Shown here: positions 11,513-22,990 of the stretch, piece after piece
Layout: each line of letters opens with the position of its first letter
How positions within the stretch are numbered: the first letter of the stretch is position 1
Assembly: GCA_005784505.1 (NCBI GenBank)
Contig: VCAZ01000050.1
Coordinates: forward strand, 310,001-374,000
Origin: Bagarius yarrelli
Taxonomy: Eukaryota > Chordata > Actinopteri > Siluriformes > Sisoridae
Length of the DNA stretch: 64,000 bases
Reading direction: 5' to 3'
Notes under the pieces: model-generated
Databases searched by the model: none
Told to the model about the DNA's origin: nothing
What the model saw: the letters and a program-made list of their open reading frames with translations, nothing else
Position numbers and translations under genes: made by a program

Positions 11513-11587
11513 TTATTTGAATAAAAAAAGCTAGCTTACATACCTGCAGATGCTTTCTCAGGTTTGATATAAAAGCCTTCGATGCCC

Positions 11588-11715
11588 TAAACTTACATTT
11601 ATCTCTTTTATACATTCTGAACAATTGAAGGCTTAGGGGCCCAACACTGGCAACTTGGTGGTGCCAGGAATCTGCAATTAGCAGTCCAACACCTTAGCCA
11701 CTGCACTACCACTTA
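11588..11715 (-). mobile_element. SINE family A, truncated
   Basis: Reverse copy: 'acttacatttatctctttta', 'ggtggtgccaggaatctgca', 'gcagtccaacaccttagcca', 'ctgcactaccactt'. It lies only about 75 bp from the plus-oriented copy, so the two form an inverted pair. Confidence 0.75.
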
Positions 11716-12321
11716 AGTGTTGAGTTTAAATCAGTGCTACTTTCTTAAGGCACTTTTTTCAAACACAGCATATTTATGGAGCCTAACGCACTTCTACCTG
11801 TTTCCAGAGCGAAAGTCAGGCTTTAGCTATTCTCCAGGGAAGAGTGTGTGAGACTGTTGACAAATTAACAGCGATTTTAAATTCATCCGAGAGCTGCGTT
11901 GCCATGATGACTGATTCCAGACCTATTTTTGATTTTAGTTTTGAAAGAACCAGGTTTAGTGTCCTAGAAAAAAAAAACCAAAGGTTAAATTCAACAGCCC
12001 TTAATATTGAACCCCACAACATAATTAGCAGCATCTCCACTGTAGCTAGTAAGTCCCAACTTGCGAGGTGTGTTTACCGAGCTGCTGAGTAACGACTTTA
12101 AATAGGTTAATTTGAAATAGGTCAAAGGTGAGTTTACTGGAATTTTGATATTTTTCTCAAAAGAGAGAGAGACAGATAGAGAAAAAGTGGGTTGGGTTGC
12201 ATCAAGCATGTTTTCTGCTTACCTGGAGGCAGTCTATTGTTACTCCTTACAAATCGAATGTGAAATGTATCATTTATAAGCATTTTAATAAAAGAAACCG
12301 CTTTAATTAAAAAAAAGTAGA

Positions 12322-12712
12322 TTTATAAATGCGTTATTCATGATTTATAACAATGTATTTAATATGCTTAGATTCATTAGTTAAGCATTAGTAAATAGTT
12401 AAATAATTGTTTATTAAGCATTATCTCTACATTATTAAACATTAGTAAACAGTTTATAAGAACATTTATAAATGCTTTATTCTTGATTGATAACCGGTTT
12501 TTAATATGCTTGAAATCTTTAGTTAAGCATTAGTAAATAGTTAAATAATCATTTATAGACCATTGTTCCTACATTAATAGTTATTAGTAGGCAGTTGATA
12601 AATACATCTATAAATGCTTTATACTTTATGTATAACCATGTATATAATAAGCCGCTAACCTTTTATAATAACTGAATGCTATAAATTATTAGTTAAATAG
12701 GTAAATAAGTGT
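12322..12712. repeat. tandem array, ~143-bp unit, ~2.7 copies
   Basis: Units at 12322-12464, 12465-12606 and 12607-12712. Each opens with a version of 'ttataaatgctttattctt'. The first two share 'ttagttaagcattagtaaat' and 'agttaaataat'. Very AT-rich. The units are diverged, so the array is old or under weak homogenisation. Confidence 0.8.
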
Positions 12713-12834
12713 TACCCATTAATCCTACTTTAACCCTGACCCAAAGTTCAATCCTTCCAGCTAAAATCATGTCCTAAACTTTCATTTCCGTGACAGATTT
12801 GTTCATGACCGGTGTCATTCAGTGCATCTGTTAC

Positions 12835-13016
12835 CTGAATCCAGGGCCATCTGTCATTTTCGGCAGCCGTCCAGGCATTCACCAGTCCCTTTTTGTTGAG
12901 GCGGGCGAAGTAGGGGTACCATTTCTGCAGACCGAAGAGAGCACGGTGGGTGGAGGAGGCAGTGATTTGCTGGTTGGAGATGATGCCTCCTTCCATACCG
13001 AGTGGACCAGAACATT
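12835..13016 (-). CDS. EDIL3: EDIL3 exon: start of first discoidin (F5/8 type C) domain
   Basis: Internal exon of 182 nt. On the minus strand the acceptor is ...ttttgcacag / AATGTTCTGG and the end is ...CCCTGGATTCAG / gtaaca. Two bases complete a Lys codon (phase 1 in), and 60 codons follow, phase 0 out. The product begins KCSGPLGMEGGIISNQQI and continues TASSTHRALFGLQKWYPYFA, RLNKKGLVNAWTAAENDRWP and WIQ. CSGPLG supplies the Cys that should pair with that of GCEL in the exon at 2885-3029. The aromatic and basic residues in this exon belong to the loop region that in this family contacts phosphatidylserine. YFARLNKKGLVNAW is very close to the EDIL3 sequence of tetrapods as I recall it. Confidence 0.95.
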
Positions 13017-13989
13017 CTGTGCAAAATACAGACAGGATGTTTCAGGATATTCTGTACCTGTGTAATGGTTAAAGATAATAAACATATGATTTGTCTGTCT
13101 GGAGGAGTTCAACGGCTAGTTATTTGTGTAAATTATTATATCCTGATCTGAAAATAAAGACTATCTGCTCATATTCAAGGCATTTGAGGTAAAAGGGGAC
13201 AAAATGACAGTGAGACATCATCTTACGTCCATTATCATCACTTGTAACCTGTCATTTTCGCATTCCCCACCTGAGTCGCGGTCTTTGTTTTGTTTTGTTT
13301 CCCTGACACGCATTTCTTTTGCTCGGTTGCTCTTCAGTGCCATATGCCCAACATTTTACTCAGTGACAAGCTATCATCATCAAGATCGTTTCCCTGCTCT
13401 TGTCCTCCAAGGCGATGCTCTTAACCTAACATGAATTTGCCACTTTGACGAGGATGAGGGCTTTTGTCTATTGTAGCAGAATATCAATGACAGGTAAAAC
13501 CTGATAAATACACACTTCTCAGCAGGAAGCAAAGGGTTTTAAAAAAAGAAACTGAAAAAGAAAGTACATATCTGTGTCTTGAAAAGGTTGCATTTTCTTT
13601 TACACATGCTGTCCTTGTGGGAAAAATATGGATTGATTTGTAAACCTTTTGCTCGTTTGGCCATCCAGATCACCACAAAGGTGTTCTGTGGGTTTGAGGT
13701 CAGGGATCTGTTTAGAACATCAGATCTGCACCAGGAACTATCAGTACACTGGTGGAGTACCGGTGTCTGCTCCCACTACAGTATAGTGAGGTCTTTCCTG
13801 GAGATTTTCGGGTGGTAAAACCTTTTATACTGTCACAAGAGTGTGTAACAAAGCAGCAGCTTAAAAATTTGTTATGCAAATGGTATCAAATACAACAAAA
13901 ACGTTTTTCAAAAACTCCATTCCAGAGAGCTGGTACGTTCTACACCGCTTATTTTTTCAGATCCATTCTTAGTAACTGTTTCATACCGG

Positions 13990-14245
13990 AGTCCAGCCTG
14001 GAAACACTGTGTGTAAGAATAAATCCTGGCTATGATACACATGCATGTGTTTGTTTGTTTTTGTTGTTAGCTTGTAAATAAACTGCATTTGGATCCAATC
14101 CCAATCTTACGACTTTGTACCGTGCTAAACTATCTTACTTCGATATTAAATTCCTGGCTATTGATTACCTCCGCAGTGTTGTTTTTTTTGTTGTTAGCTT
14201 GTAAATAAACTGCATTTGGATCCAATCCCAATCTTACGACTTGTG
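13990..14245 (+). repeat. family G end duplicated: two identical 55-bp copies
   Basis: 14061-14115 and 14188-14242 are identical by eye, 127 bp apart. Each holds 'gtaaataaactgcatttgga' and 'tccaatcccaatcttacgac'. Perfect identity in an otherwise degenerate intron indicates a recent local duplication. Confidence 0.8.
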
Positions 14246-14929
14246 ACCCTCACCTATAATTAATTTCATTACTATTTCTATTTAATACTATTTCTAATCG
14301 GTGTATTTTTGCATACTGGCTAATATGTAATAACATTAAGCTTTTCTATTCAACCAGGAACATTGAAGTTCTCTAGCTAAGTAGAACATATTCAGGTTTT
14401 TTTTTGTATTAACTCCAGATTGTTAACCATCCCCCTGTTTACAATTCACTAACTTCCTTCAATAATATTTTTTTTAATCTTCAATAATATTTTAATTAAA
14501 ATGTTATTTTATTACCTCTGTTAAACAATGTGCTTTGGTTTGTGGATACCAGACATCAGAACCTGCATGCTTCCTGGACAGCTGTTCTTTACGACCACAT
14601 GTTGATTTAACTGGGCAATAGAACGTTTAAGAAAGCTCAAGCGTTTGTTCTACAAACTGTAATATCCCTCTTATGGTATCACTTAAGGCTTAATTTAGCT
14701 TAAAGCACTTTTGCTCAGTGGAGCAGCAATGACACCAGTAACCCTTTTAGGATCAAGTCGCTTGGTGGCTCGTTCCAAAAATGTCCTGGAGATGTTTTGA
14801 AAGTGGGTGTCTAGTTAATGTTTGGAAGTAAAAGAGGAATCCTTTTGAAGCCTCTTTTACATATTCTAACAATAAATACAAATAAAATGTCTCAACTGTA
14901 TTTTCACAATCACAGAAACGCAAGTGACA

Positions 14930-15320
14930 CCAATTTAGCTTTTATTTTTGAGGAAGAAAAGAATCATTGGCCGGTCACAACCTCTTTTTTTTTCTTTTTG
15001 GTTTTGTGTAATTCACAGTGGTGTTTGTGACTGTGATGCAAACCAGGCATCGGTTGCTATGTTATCACTCTGTGTTATCAACCACATCAAAACCACATCA
15101 CCACCCGGGAACACCCGGATGGTCGCTTTGGCTTGGATTGCTTTGGGGTGGTTTTAATGCAAATTAAAATGGTAGATGGAATAAATTCTGTAGCGAATAT
15201 TAAACCCGCAAGTAATCTGCGCTCCGATGCCTTCATAACAGCACTAGCAGCAACAGGTGCATCTGGACAGATGTGGAAAGCTGCAACTGCAGGGACATTT
15301 ATTACTTGCCTGATGGTCAC
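14930..15320. promoter_or_regulatory. higher-complexity island, possible conserved non-coding element
   Basis: The 15110-15320 part is less AT-rich than its surroundings and open on both strands ('gctccgatgccttcataaca', 'gcatctggacagatgtggaa'). Neither reading resembles a protein I know, and I see no splice sites that would make an exon. It could be a conserved element or an unrecognised old repeat. Confidence 0.22.
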
Positions 15321-15668
15321 TAATTGAAGTCATGTCTCCATTATATGCTTGCTTTGTTGGTCACTTAGAATAATTCCTGATGTAGTACTTTAAACTCAAA
15401 CCCACCTGACTAATCGACTGTTAATCCGCTTCATTATACTTGCCATGTTCTGTTTACTGATGGTTACTAGGTTATCAACATTAACCTCAGCTGCTTAAAT
15501 AACTTAATGTACATAATTTCCTTTTTTTTCTTTTTTTGCTAACTTTAGGAAGATTCGCTTTATGCTGGGATGAAAATCCATCTTTTTTGTTGCAAAGTTC
15601 CTCCAATTATTTGCTTATTGACTGGACAATAATATTAAATTCAACAAATTTAATAGATTAAGTTAAAA

Positions 15669-15672
15669 AATA

Positions 15673-15735
<63 letters not shown>
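15669..15735. repeat. (AT)n microsatellite
   Basis: About 30 AT units with one interruption near the left end. Confidence 0.9.
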
Positions 15736-15739
<4 letters not shown>

Positions 15740-15837
15740 TTACTTAGACATTATAGAGTAAAGGATAAAGTTATGATTTGTTATTTCTGCAAATGATTTG
15801 TTATAATCTGTAAAAACAGATTAGGTTTCTGTTTAAA

Positions 15838-16005
15838 GAGTGGTAAAAAGTGGTAGCTCAGTGGTTTGGACTGGGTTCAATTCCCAGCACCACCAAACTG
15901 TCACTCTGGGGCCCCTGAACAAGGCCCTTAACTTAAATGTTCAAATTTATCAAAATATAATAAATGCAGTCAATCTGGATTACAGCGTCTACCAAATGCT
16001 ATTTA
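15838..16005 (+). mobile_element. SINE family A, diverged
   Basis: A box 'gtggtagctcagtggtttgg', B box 'gggttcaattcccagcacca', 'ggcccctgaacaaggccctt', and end 'cagcgtctaccaaatgct'. It has an internal deletion between the two boxes. Confidence 0.75.
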
Positions 16006-16689
16006 AACTACTGTCAGTATGTCCTTTTGTCTACCGCTAGTGTAAAAGTTAATTAATGGTACCTTCAAAATCAAACTTCCTATTAGATTTCAAATTCTAA
16101 AGTGAAAATCTATTCGACTATTTTTTGTAAATTCAACCAGCAGATCATAAACAACAGACGATGTGCACACGTCTGCTTAATTTTTTTTTCTTCTAAATCT
16201 CCTAATGAAATGAAATTTAATTAAGTTAATAAACTTTTTTAGACTATCGAGTGCCAGTCTGTTTTTTAAGCATTGTCAACAGCAGCCATGTGTGATTCCA
16301 GAAACACACCGTCATTATACCTTGCAGGTCACAGCCACATTGTGACTCCAACAATGATCAAGGCATGGAAAAATAACAAGGTGCTGGGGAGAGTGGTGGC
16401 TAATGAACATGTGTTTGGACACAGCACCCATGTAATAGCAATGACGAGACAGCAGGGGGTGGGGGTGGGGGTATCGGAATATAGGTCTGATAGCAGTTGT
16501 TTTTTTTTTTGTGTGTGAATCCATGCAGAAAGAAGAAAAACAGTTGATATCAACATAGAAAATAGATGTAAGAGTAATGCATTTGTGTGCATAAGAATAA
16601 AAAGTGAGAAAATACCATTTATTCTGCTTTTAGCTGTTAATTTCTTCTTTTTCCCCTAAAATGTTTAATTTCCCTGTATTCGGATCTAC

Positions 16690-17530
16690 ATTAGTGATCG
16701 CCGATATTGATTTTGAAAATCGACACAATGATATTCATGTTTATGTGACTATTAATCGATATTTAAAGATTGTTTAACAAGGCTTTTTTCCATTTAATTT
16801 TACTCGCTGGCAAATAAAAAAGTAATCAACTATTTTACTAAATAAATTTAAATTCTATTGAATTATAGCCTTTATCAGGTAACATAAAGAACATTAATAT
16901 ATAGAACAGCAGCACGGCTTAGCAGTTAGCATGGTTGCCTCACAGAAGGTCCAGGCAGGGGCCTTTGTGTGGAGTTTGCATGTTCTCCCCGTGCATGTGG
17001 GTTCTCCGTTTTTTCTTCCACAGTGCAAAAGCATGTATGTTTGGTTAATTAGTGATTCTAAATTGCCCATAGAAATGAGTGTGAGTGTGTATGGCCCTGT
17101 GATGGACTGGCGACCTGTCCAGGTTGTCCCTCTCCTGCATTTTACCCTTTCAGAGACAGCTGGGATAGACTCCAGCAGATCCCTGTGACCCCGAATCAAG
17201 GGATAAGCGGGTATAGAGGATAAATTAATAAACAAATATATAGAACACTTAAAAATATACATAAAACCAAAATTAAAAATCTATATACTACTAAATAAAC
17301 AAAAAATGCTTTGTGTGTGGGTCTCGGTACTCCCAGTTAAACAATCATCAGCTGATATATTAAACTAAGTAAAGATGTTGACTTGTCTCTCCTTACAATG
17401 CAATGCCACAGTGTGCTATTCTCAAAACAGCCAGAAGATGGCAGAAATATCGGTCATCTGATATTACAAAACCGATATCGGATAATAAGAAGACTTTCGT
17501 ATAAGTATTGATGATAACCGATCGAGAGCT
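16690..17530. mobile_element. possible hAT-like element carrying an inserted SINE
   Basis: Left end 'agtgatcgccgatattgatt'; right end holds 'accgatatcggataataaga' and 'gataaccgatcgagag'. The ends look like degraded inverted repeats built on CGATAT, as in some hAT-type non-autonomous elements. Family B SINE sits inside at 16905-17228. The ends are eroded and I cannot verify an 8-bp target duplication. Confidence 0.35.
16905..17228 (+). mobile_element. SINE family B, near full-length
   Basis: 'agcagcacggcttagcagtt', 'agcatggttgcctcacagaa', 'gtggagtttgcatgttctcc', 'ctaaattgcccatagaaatg', 'gactggcgacctgtccaggt', 'gctgggatagactccagcag', and end 'gcgggtatagaggataaatt'. An abundant fish repeat with a tRNA-like head (A box eroded) and a conserved 3' half. 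Confidence 0.8.
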
Positions 17531-17738
17531 AATTATCATACTCTTCTTTACACCTACTAATTTATTTTAAATGCTCACATCTGTGTTATTAAGCATGAAC
17601 AAGATGTAGAACTTTACATTACTGTACTCACACAATGACTGTGTCTAACAGTCTAACAACCAGCCACATTCAATGGTTTATATGTCAGCGCTGTAGCCAA
17701 AGTATTGCTCGCACCCCTGCTATTACATTTAAACTGGA

Positions 17739-17786
17739 AAGTGGTAGCTTACTGGTTACGGTGTTGGACTGCTAATTAGAAGCTGG
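17739..17786 (+). mobile_element. SINE family A, head only
   Basis: 'agtggtagcttactggttac' and 'ggtgttggactgctaattag': the A-box part and following bases only, breaking off before the B box. Confidence 0.6.
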
Positions 17787-17996
17787 TTAGAAGTCATAGA
17801 ATATATTTTTTACCCCTTAATGCAGATGGAAAAGCTTAAAAAAACGAGATTAACCTGCAGGCTGTATTTTATTTTATTAGTTTTTGTTCTTTATTTTGCT
17901 AGTTTGTGCTGTTTGCTTGGAGGTTTAATCAGGTTAAAAAACATTAACTATTGATATTAACCCTACTTTATTTACTATTATAATTACTTGTCTTTT

Positions 17997-18280
17997 ACAT
18001 AATTTATCAGAAGCTCTTATCCAGAGCGACGTACAACAGTGCTTCAAGCCTCATTATTGAACAGCTCAATATTGGTACACCAAATCAGTCTAACGACCCC
18101 AAAACTGTTAATAAAAGAGCAAGTCAAGTGCAAGATGTTTGAGAAAGTGGTGGGTCTTCAATCATCTCTTGAAGACAATTAGTGACTCCACAGTTCTGAT
18201 ACCGATGGAGAGTTCATTCCACCATCTTAATGCCAGAGCAGTGAAAAGTCCTGAGGCAGACCTACCCTGCATCTTAGAGT
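17997..18280. mobile_element. dispersed repeat fragment (family F)
   Basis: 'tcttatccagagcgacgtac', 'gtgggtcttcaatcatctct', 'gagagttcattccaccatct', 'gagcagtgaaaagtcctgag'. I recognise this text type from fish repeats but cannot assign a class. It is followed directly by a family A SINE. Confidence 0.5.
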
Positions 18281-18282
18281 TA

Positions 18283-18400
18283 AGATGCTAATTGGAAGAT
18301 TGAGGTTCAATTTCCAGCACCACCAAATTACCACGGCTGGGCCCCTGAGCAAGACCCTTAACCCCCGATTGTTATTTAAATGAGATAAATAAATATGGTC
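18283..18400 (+). mobile_element. SINE family A, 5' truncated
   Basis: 'gaggttcaatttccagcacc', 'gggcccctgagcaagaccct', 'taacccccgattgttattta'. The 3' end breaks off before the 'gtctgccaaatg' block. Confidence 0.7.
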
Positions 18401-18829
18401 GTGGTGCTTGTTGCTTGTTAATGATGATTATTATAAATATTTAATTATTATTACAATGGATTTCTAAAGCCTGTTTCAAAGGGAATTACACAGCTTAATA
18501 TTTCGAGCGATGATATGTCCTGCCATGAAGTCGATTATTTAACGTTAGTTAGTGTGGTAAAGGTACAAATAACCTGTCTCTCTCTAACTTCAACCCGACA
18601 GCAAAGATTCTGCATAAAAACCGAAATCGAAAAAAAAGTAGATACAATTCCACATTTTTTGCATATTGATAGATAAAATGCAAGGAATTATAAAAACGTC
18701 ACTTAAGGTTAGAGCTATCCGTGTCTACCAGCACTGCGGCACATCCAATAATAAGGAAGCTTCTGCACTGCGGTGCTCGGATTGTTTAGGACTTCATGTA
18801 GGGTCTTCTGATAATGTACATCTTCAATT

Positions 18830-19010
18830 TAATTTGTAGCTTGACAGCTCCCTGCCTTCCCTGCACACCAGGTGCTGACTGCTAATATTTACAGAGCTAA
18901 AACGCTTACTAGCTCCGAGCCAATTTATCTCGACTGTTCAGCACTATTAGAAGAAATCTGATGTGTTACAGTTCCGTCTCATCCTTTTTTATCCTTCAAT
19001 CAAAAGTAGG
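18830..19010. promoter_or_regulatory. repeat-free island, possible conserved non-coding element
   Basis: 'agcttgacagctccctgcct', 'ccaggtgctgactgctaata' and 'gagccaatttatctcgactg' give a stretch unlike the repeats around it, with an E-box-like CAGGTG. A guess from composition. Confidence 0.22.
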
Positions 19011-19301
19011 ATTTGTGAGGAATCAAAGCAGAGAAATGCCACAGGATTAACTAACAACACCTGTATTCCCAAACCCGCTTCCAGCAGACTATGTTTTTGT
19101 GGCAAATCCTCCGCTTCATAGTTCAACAATGTCAAAACAATACACACGTTCATGTCTATTTTACGTTTTACTCTTCAAATGTTTTTAGTATTTAATAATC
19201 TGAACATCATACGAGCATTTTTTTATATTTCAATGTAACCTATTACTTTATTAAAATAGCAGTATTTACATATACAGTGTACCATGTACAGATATAGTAT
19301 G

Positions 19302-19787
19302 TACTGTGAGGGAAATAATTCCCTCTTGAAACCTTAATAACCTGGAGAGGAAGTGGTAGCGTAGTGGTTAAGGAATGCTTAAGGAATGCTAAGTGGACTG
19401 CTAATTGGAAGATCAAGGTCCAATCTGCCACTGTGGGCCCCTCATCAAGGCCCTTAACCCCCAATTGCTCAGTTGTATAAAAGAGATAAATGTAAGTCAC
19501 TGATCTTTACATTTACATTCACATTATAGCATTTGGCAAAGAGGACTGGGGAAAAATCTGGTGGCCAACAACGAGAACCGTCTAACCTTTGTGATTGCCA
19601 ACAAGGGTTTTGCCACCAAGTACCAAGTCTCGTTTTGCAAAGGGTTTAAATACTAATTTCACTTATTGTTTTTCTGGATGTTTTTGTAGCTATTCGGTCT
19701 CTCATGGTTAGAATAAACTGACCATTAAAATTACAGATTGATCAATTCATTGTCTGGGGTTAAATTTTTTCCCCCCAATGTACATAA
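19302..19787. mobile_element. Tc1-like transposon remnant with a SINE inside
   Basis: Left end 'tactgtgagggaaataattc'; right part 'gtttttctggatgtttttgt', 'cattaaaattacagattgat', 'caattcattgtctggggtta'. This is the text I associate with teleost Tc1-type elements whose ends read TACAGTGAGGGAAAA. No transposase reading frame is left. The family A SINE at 19348-19500 lies within it, so the transposon is older. Confidence 0.5.
19348..19500 (+). mobile_element. SINE family A with internal duplication near the A box
   Basis: 'aagtggtagcgtagtggtta' (good A box), then 'aaggaatgctt' written twice, then 'actgctaattggaagatcaa', a broken B box, and 'agttgtataaaagagataaa'. The short duplication separates the A and B boxes. 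Confidence 0.8.
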
Positions 19788-19935
19788 ACACTACATTATT
19801 GTCCTCAATAAGTGATTTTATGGTTGCATTAAACAGGCAACCATGTTTTCCAGATCAACCTACACTTATTTTAATTTTTGAAATCCAACTGCTGATCTTC
19901 CAACCAACAGTACCAACTTAACCACCAAGCTACCA

Positions 19936-20118
19936 AATTTACATTTACAGCACTTGGCAGACGCCTTTATCCAAAGTGACTTACATTTAGCTCATTTGTG
20001 CAACATTTGAGCAATTAGGGGTTAAGGGTCTTGCTCAGGGGGCCAGCAGTAGCAACTTAGTTCTGCTAGGATTTGAACCCCGATATTTCAATTAGCAGTC
20101 CATTAGCTACCACTTCTA
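19936..20118 (-). mobile_element. SINE family A, near full-length
   Basis: Reverse copy: 'ttacagcacttggcagacgc', 'gagcaattaggggttaaggg', 'tgctaggatttgaaccccga', 'attagctaccacttc'. Confidence 0.8.
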
Positions 20119-20330
20119 CTCAATAGTATTTGTAATTCTGGGACCCAAATGGTGGAATAAATGTCCCATCAATATCAGAACAACATCAACAACAGAGTTG
20201 GCATTTAACATTATGACAAAAGCATTTGAAAAAATTGCCCTTTTCAAGAGTTTTTGAGAATCGAACATACCAGTGTTGACCTTTTCCAAGATGAGACTCA
20301 CTTTTTGTACATCGCTCTGGATAAGGATAT

Positions 20331-20530
20331 CATGTCTTCATGGAGCTCAGCGGCCTTGGGCACAGGAACATTGTCATGCTAAAACAGTGTTTGGGCATCG
20401 AAGTGCCAGTAAACAGAAACCCTTAATGCTACAGCTTTCTGTATAAAGACAAAAACATCTTTGTGTCAACAGTTTAAGAAAAACAAAGTTATGGGGTGCC
20501 GGTAAGGGGTCACACATTTTTGCCCATGTT
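20331..20530 (+). mobile_element. MITE family E fragment (right part)
   Basis: 'catgtcttcatggagctcag', 'gggcacaggaacattgtcat', 'gctaaaacagtgtttgggca', and toward the end 'gggtcacacatttttgccca', the degraded terminal repeat of family E. Confidence 0.55.
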
Positions 20531-21476
20531 TATTGTATTTCAATATATTTAAACCAAATATAATAAAAATATTGGAGTTACCAAAAAACACAGCAACACG
20601 GATTCCAAATAACATTAGCAAGTCATGAGTCACAAGCCTTTTGGGGAGACTATTATCATCAACCCCGGATTTTTTATTCCCCAGTTGAGGTTTATTGTTG
20701 ACGTCTCCACTATGCATGAAGATGATGATCTTTTGTAAGATGCTGTGTGAGATGCTCTTACACTGACCTCACCACACAAGGCAGCAGTCATCCCCAAAGA
20801 CAGCACAGTGTGCTGCCATGACAGCCAAACCCGTTTCCCGGCAAGTTGAGCTACAGACTCTGCAAATTAGAGCAGTCATTAAGCTCACACTGTTGGGCCG
20901 GGAGTTACAATGGAGCAGAATTCCATCCACCAGTGGTAATTACTTCTTACAAATAGTAAGTAGAGTTACATCATCATAAATATAAACCATTTACCAGGGT
21001 AAGTATTTATAGCGTTTTCAAGTGTGACGATGTGAGGTGTTTTATTAGATTAAAGTTACTTGCCATTAACTTTAAGTAGTATGTGATTTTGGACGGAGCT
21101 GTTGTCTTAGGTGTGTGTGTGTAAGACTGTGCATGCTTGTGTGTGAACAAAAACGAGGGAAATCTACTCTTACTAAGCCGATCATCATCAATTATGTGGT
21201 TTTCTCCCACCCCAAACTCACACACACCAGTCATCAACAGTGTCCCACCTAACCCCACACACACACCAGAGAAAAAGATTGGCGGGTTTTATAGCTGAGT
21301 CAGTCTACACAAATTAAAACCACTTTACTTATAGTAACGGTGCATTTTATAGTCAGTAACAGTAACAGTGTTGGAATGGGGGAAACAATCATTTCTTTGA
21401 TTACTCCTCACGAAAAAAGTAAAGCTGTTAGTAACACCGTAATTTATGACTCAGTTATTTCTATCATATATGATCA

Positions 21477-21789
21477 TATAGACTATGTAGACAAATGTAT
21501 TAGGACACCTGTCCATCACATCTATAATTTTTTTTCAACATTCTATTCCAGAGTTACTTCCACTCTTACCTCCACACTTCTAAAGATAGTTTGCACTAGA
21601 TAGTGAAACATGACTGCGAAGTTTTTCTCATTTTCGACTTCTGGAAAATAATCATCTGCAATGATGACGGATGTTTTTGATGTAGATTTTTTGTACCATA
21701 AGGTTCTAAACAGGAGACAGGATGTTAAAAATAAATACGTATGGGTGTGATGATTAAGTGTCCCAGTAGTTTGCCTATAAAGTGTATAG
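21477..21789 (+). mobile_element. MITE family E with both ends
   Basis: The left end contains 'aaatgtattaggacacctgt' and 'ccatcacatc'. The right end 'gggtgtgatgattaagtgtc' then 'ccagtagtttgcctataaag' is its inverted complement, interrupted by mismatches. Inside, 'ttccactcttacctccacac' matches the other family E copies. A non-autonomous DNA element of about 310 bp with no transposase. Confidence 0.65.
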
Positions 21790-22562
21790 TGTATAGTATA
21801 GTGAAAAAATTTTTGTAAAAAATGTTAATCCTACAATGTTGCTAATGGCATTAAAAAAAGAAAACAGACAATTTTAACAGTTGTAATGCTACAAGTTTAA
21901 TTTTTACTATTTTATATACTGTAAGTTTGTGTAAGATAATATAATAAAAGGTTACAAGCTGAATAGTACTTGTAATTCCATCGACGACCGAGAAAATGAA
22001 TGGAATAGTGTGAAATAAAGGAAGGAAAGATTGCGGTCTGTCTGGGTGGGTGCGGTAAAAAAGAACACAAACAGTGTTTTCCACAGGAACATCTCAATAT
22101 TCTGGCCTGATTATCTCTCTCTCTCTTTCTCTCTCTGCCCTCTTTTCTTGCACATACACAACATTACACACCTGGGCCTAAGCTCGAAAGCACTTTTCCA
22201 CTCCCAAATGCGTTCGCAGAGAAGATATTTGCAGTTACCTGCAATGTTTGGGCAATGTTTCCAGGTTGATATTAGAGTTTAGAAAGATATTAGTGCAACC
22301 AGATGGTCCAAGATTCACCAGGATTTTCCCAAAATCACTCTATAAGCTATTCTACACAACCTGATTCTAGCTACCTGTGTTACTAGTGTTGCCTCACTTT
22401 CTGCAGAAAGAATAACCTAAACATGACAAGTAGGACTGTATGAAAGACAAAAGAAAAATCGCAGTGTAAGCCTGGCTTTAGATATACAGTGGTGGCTTAT
22501 GAGTTTAATTCAATCCGTGACACAGCTCGTAAGTCAAATTATTCGTACGCCAAATCAACTTT

Positions 22563-22990
22563 CATCCATTCATTCATTTATCTTCTATACCTGCTTATTC
22601 CAGGTTGGGGCAGGGTGGCTCAAATGGTTAAGGTGCTGAGTTGTTAATCTGAAGACCAGAAACACCTGGGTTCAAGCCCCACCTCCGGCAAGTCAACCAC
22701 TGTTGGGTCCTTGAGCAAGACCCTTAACCCTTCCTGCTCCAGGGGTGCTGTATCATATCTGACCCTGTGCTCTGACCCCAACTTACTAAGATGAGATATG
22801 CAAAAAATGCATTTCATTGGCTCTGTACACGTACCTTACACAATGAAGTTGAATATTATTATTATTATTTCCTAATTTGGGGTACACCCTGAACAGGTCG
22901 CCATTCAATCATGAGGTTCAAATAAATTTTCCACTTGCTAAAACTCCACATGCTAACCTGCATGTCTGACTAGCTATCGAGTGAGACATG
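22563..22990 (-). mobile_element. SINE family B, split by another SINE
   Basis: Left piece 22563-22603: 'attcatttatcttctatacc', 'tgcttattccaggttgg'. Right piece from about 22869: 'cctaatttggggtacaccct', 'gaacaggtcgccattcaatc'. The right boundary is unclear because the head is diverged. It lies inside the mariner-like MITE. Confidence 0.65.
22604..22868 (+). mobile_element. SINE family C, near full-length
   Basis: 'gcagggtggctcaaatggtt', 'aaggtgctgagttgttaatc', 'cctgggttcaagccccacct' (B-box-like GGTTCAAGCCC), 'cttgagcaagacccttaacc', end 'gatatgcaaaaaatgcattt' and (ATT)n. The closest relative in the window is the inner copy at 58742-58957; both share long identical blocks, which points to a young subfamily. 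Confidence 0.8.

Larger units (their letters stand above)
3689..12834 (-). other. EDIL3: EDIL3 intron (~9.1 kb) within discoidin domain 1
   Basis: Phase 0 intron between the exons at 12835-13016 and 3533-3688. It carries tRNA-derived SINE copies, a possible retroelement 3' end with AATAAA, a 143-bp tandem array and microsatellites, listed separately. Parts with no recognised feature include 3723-4840, 5760-6360, 6900-7380, 7420-8200, 8720-9480 (apart from a GGGCCC-rich stretch near 9275-9395) and 11720-12320. Confidence 0.9.

Noticed and set aside
11816..12209. Overlapping ~75-codon frames on both strands
   Set aside because: No family resemblance, no splice context and no codon bias; considered chance.
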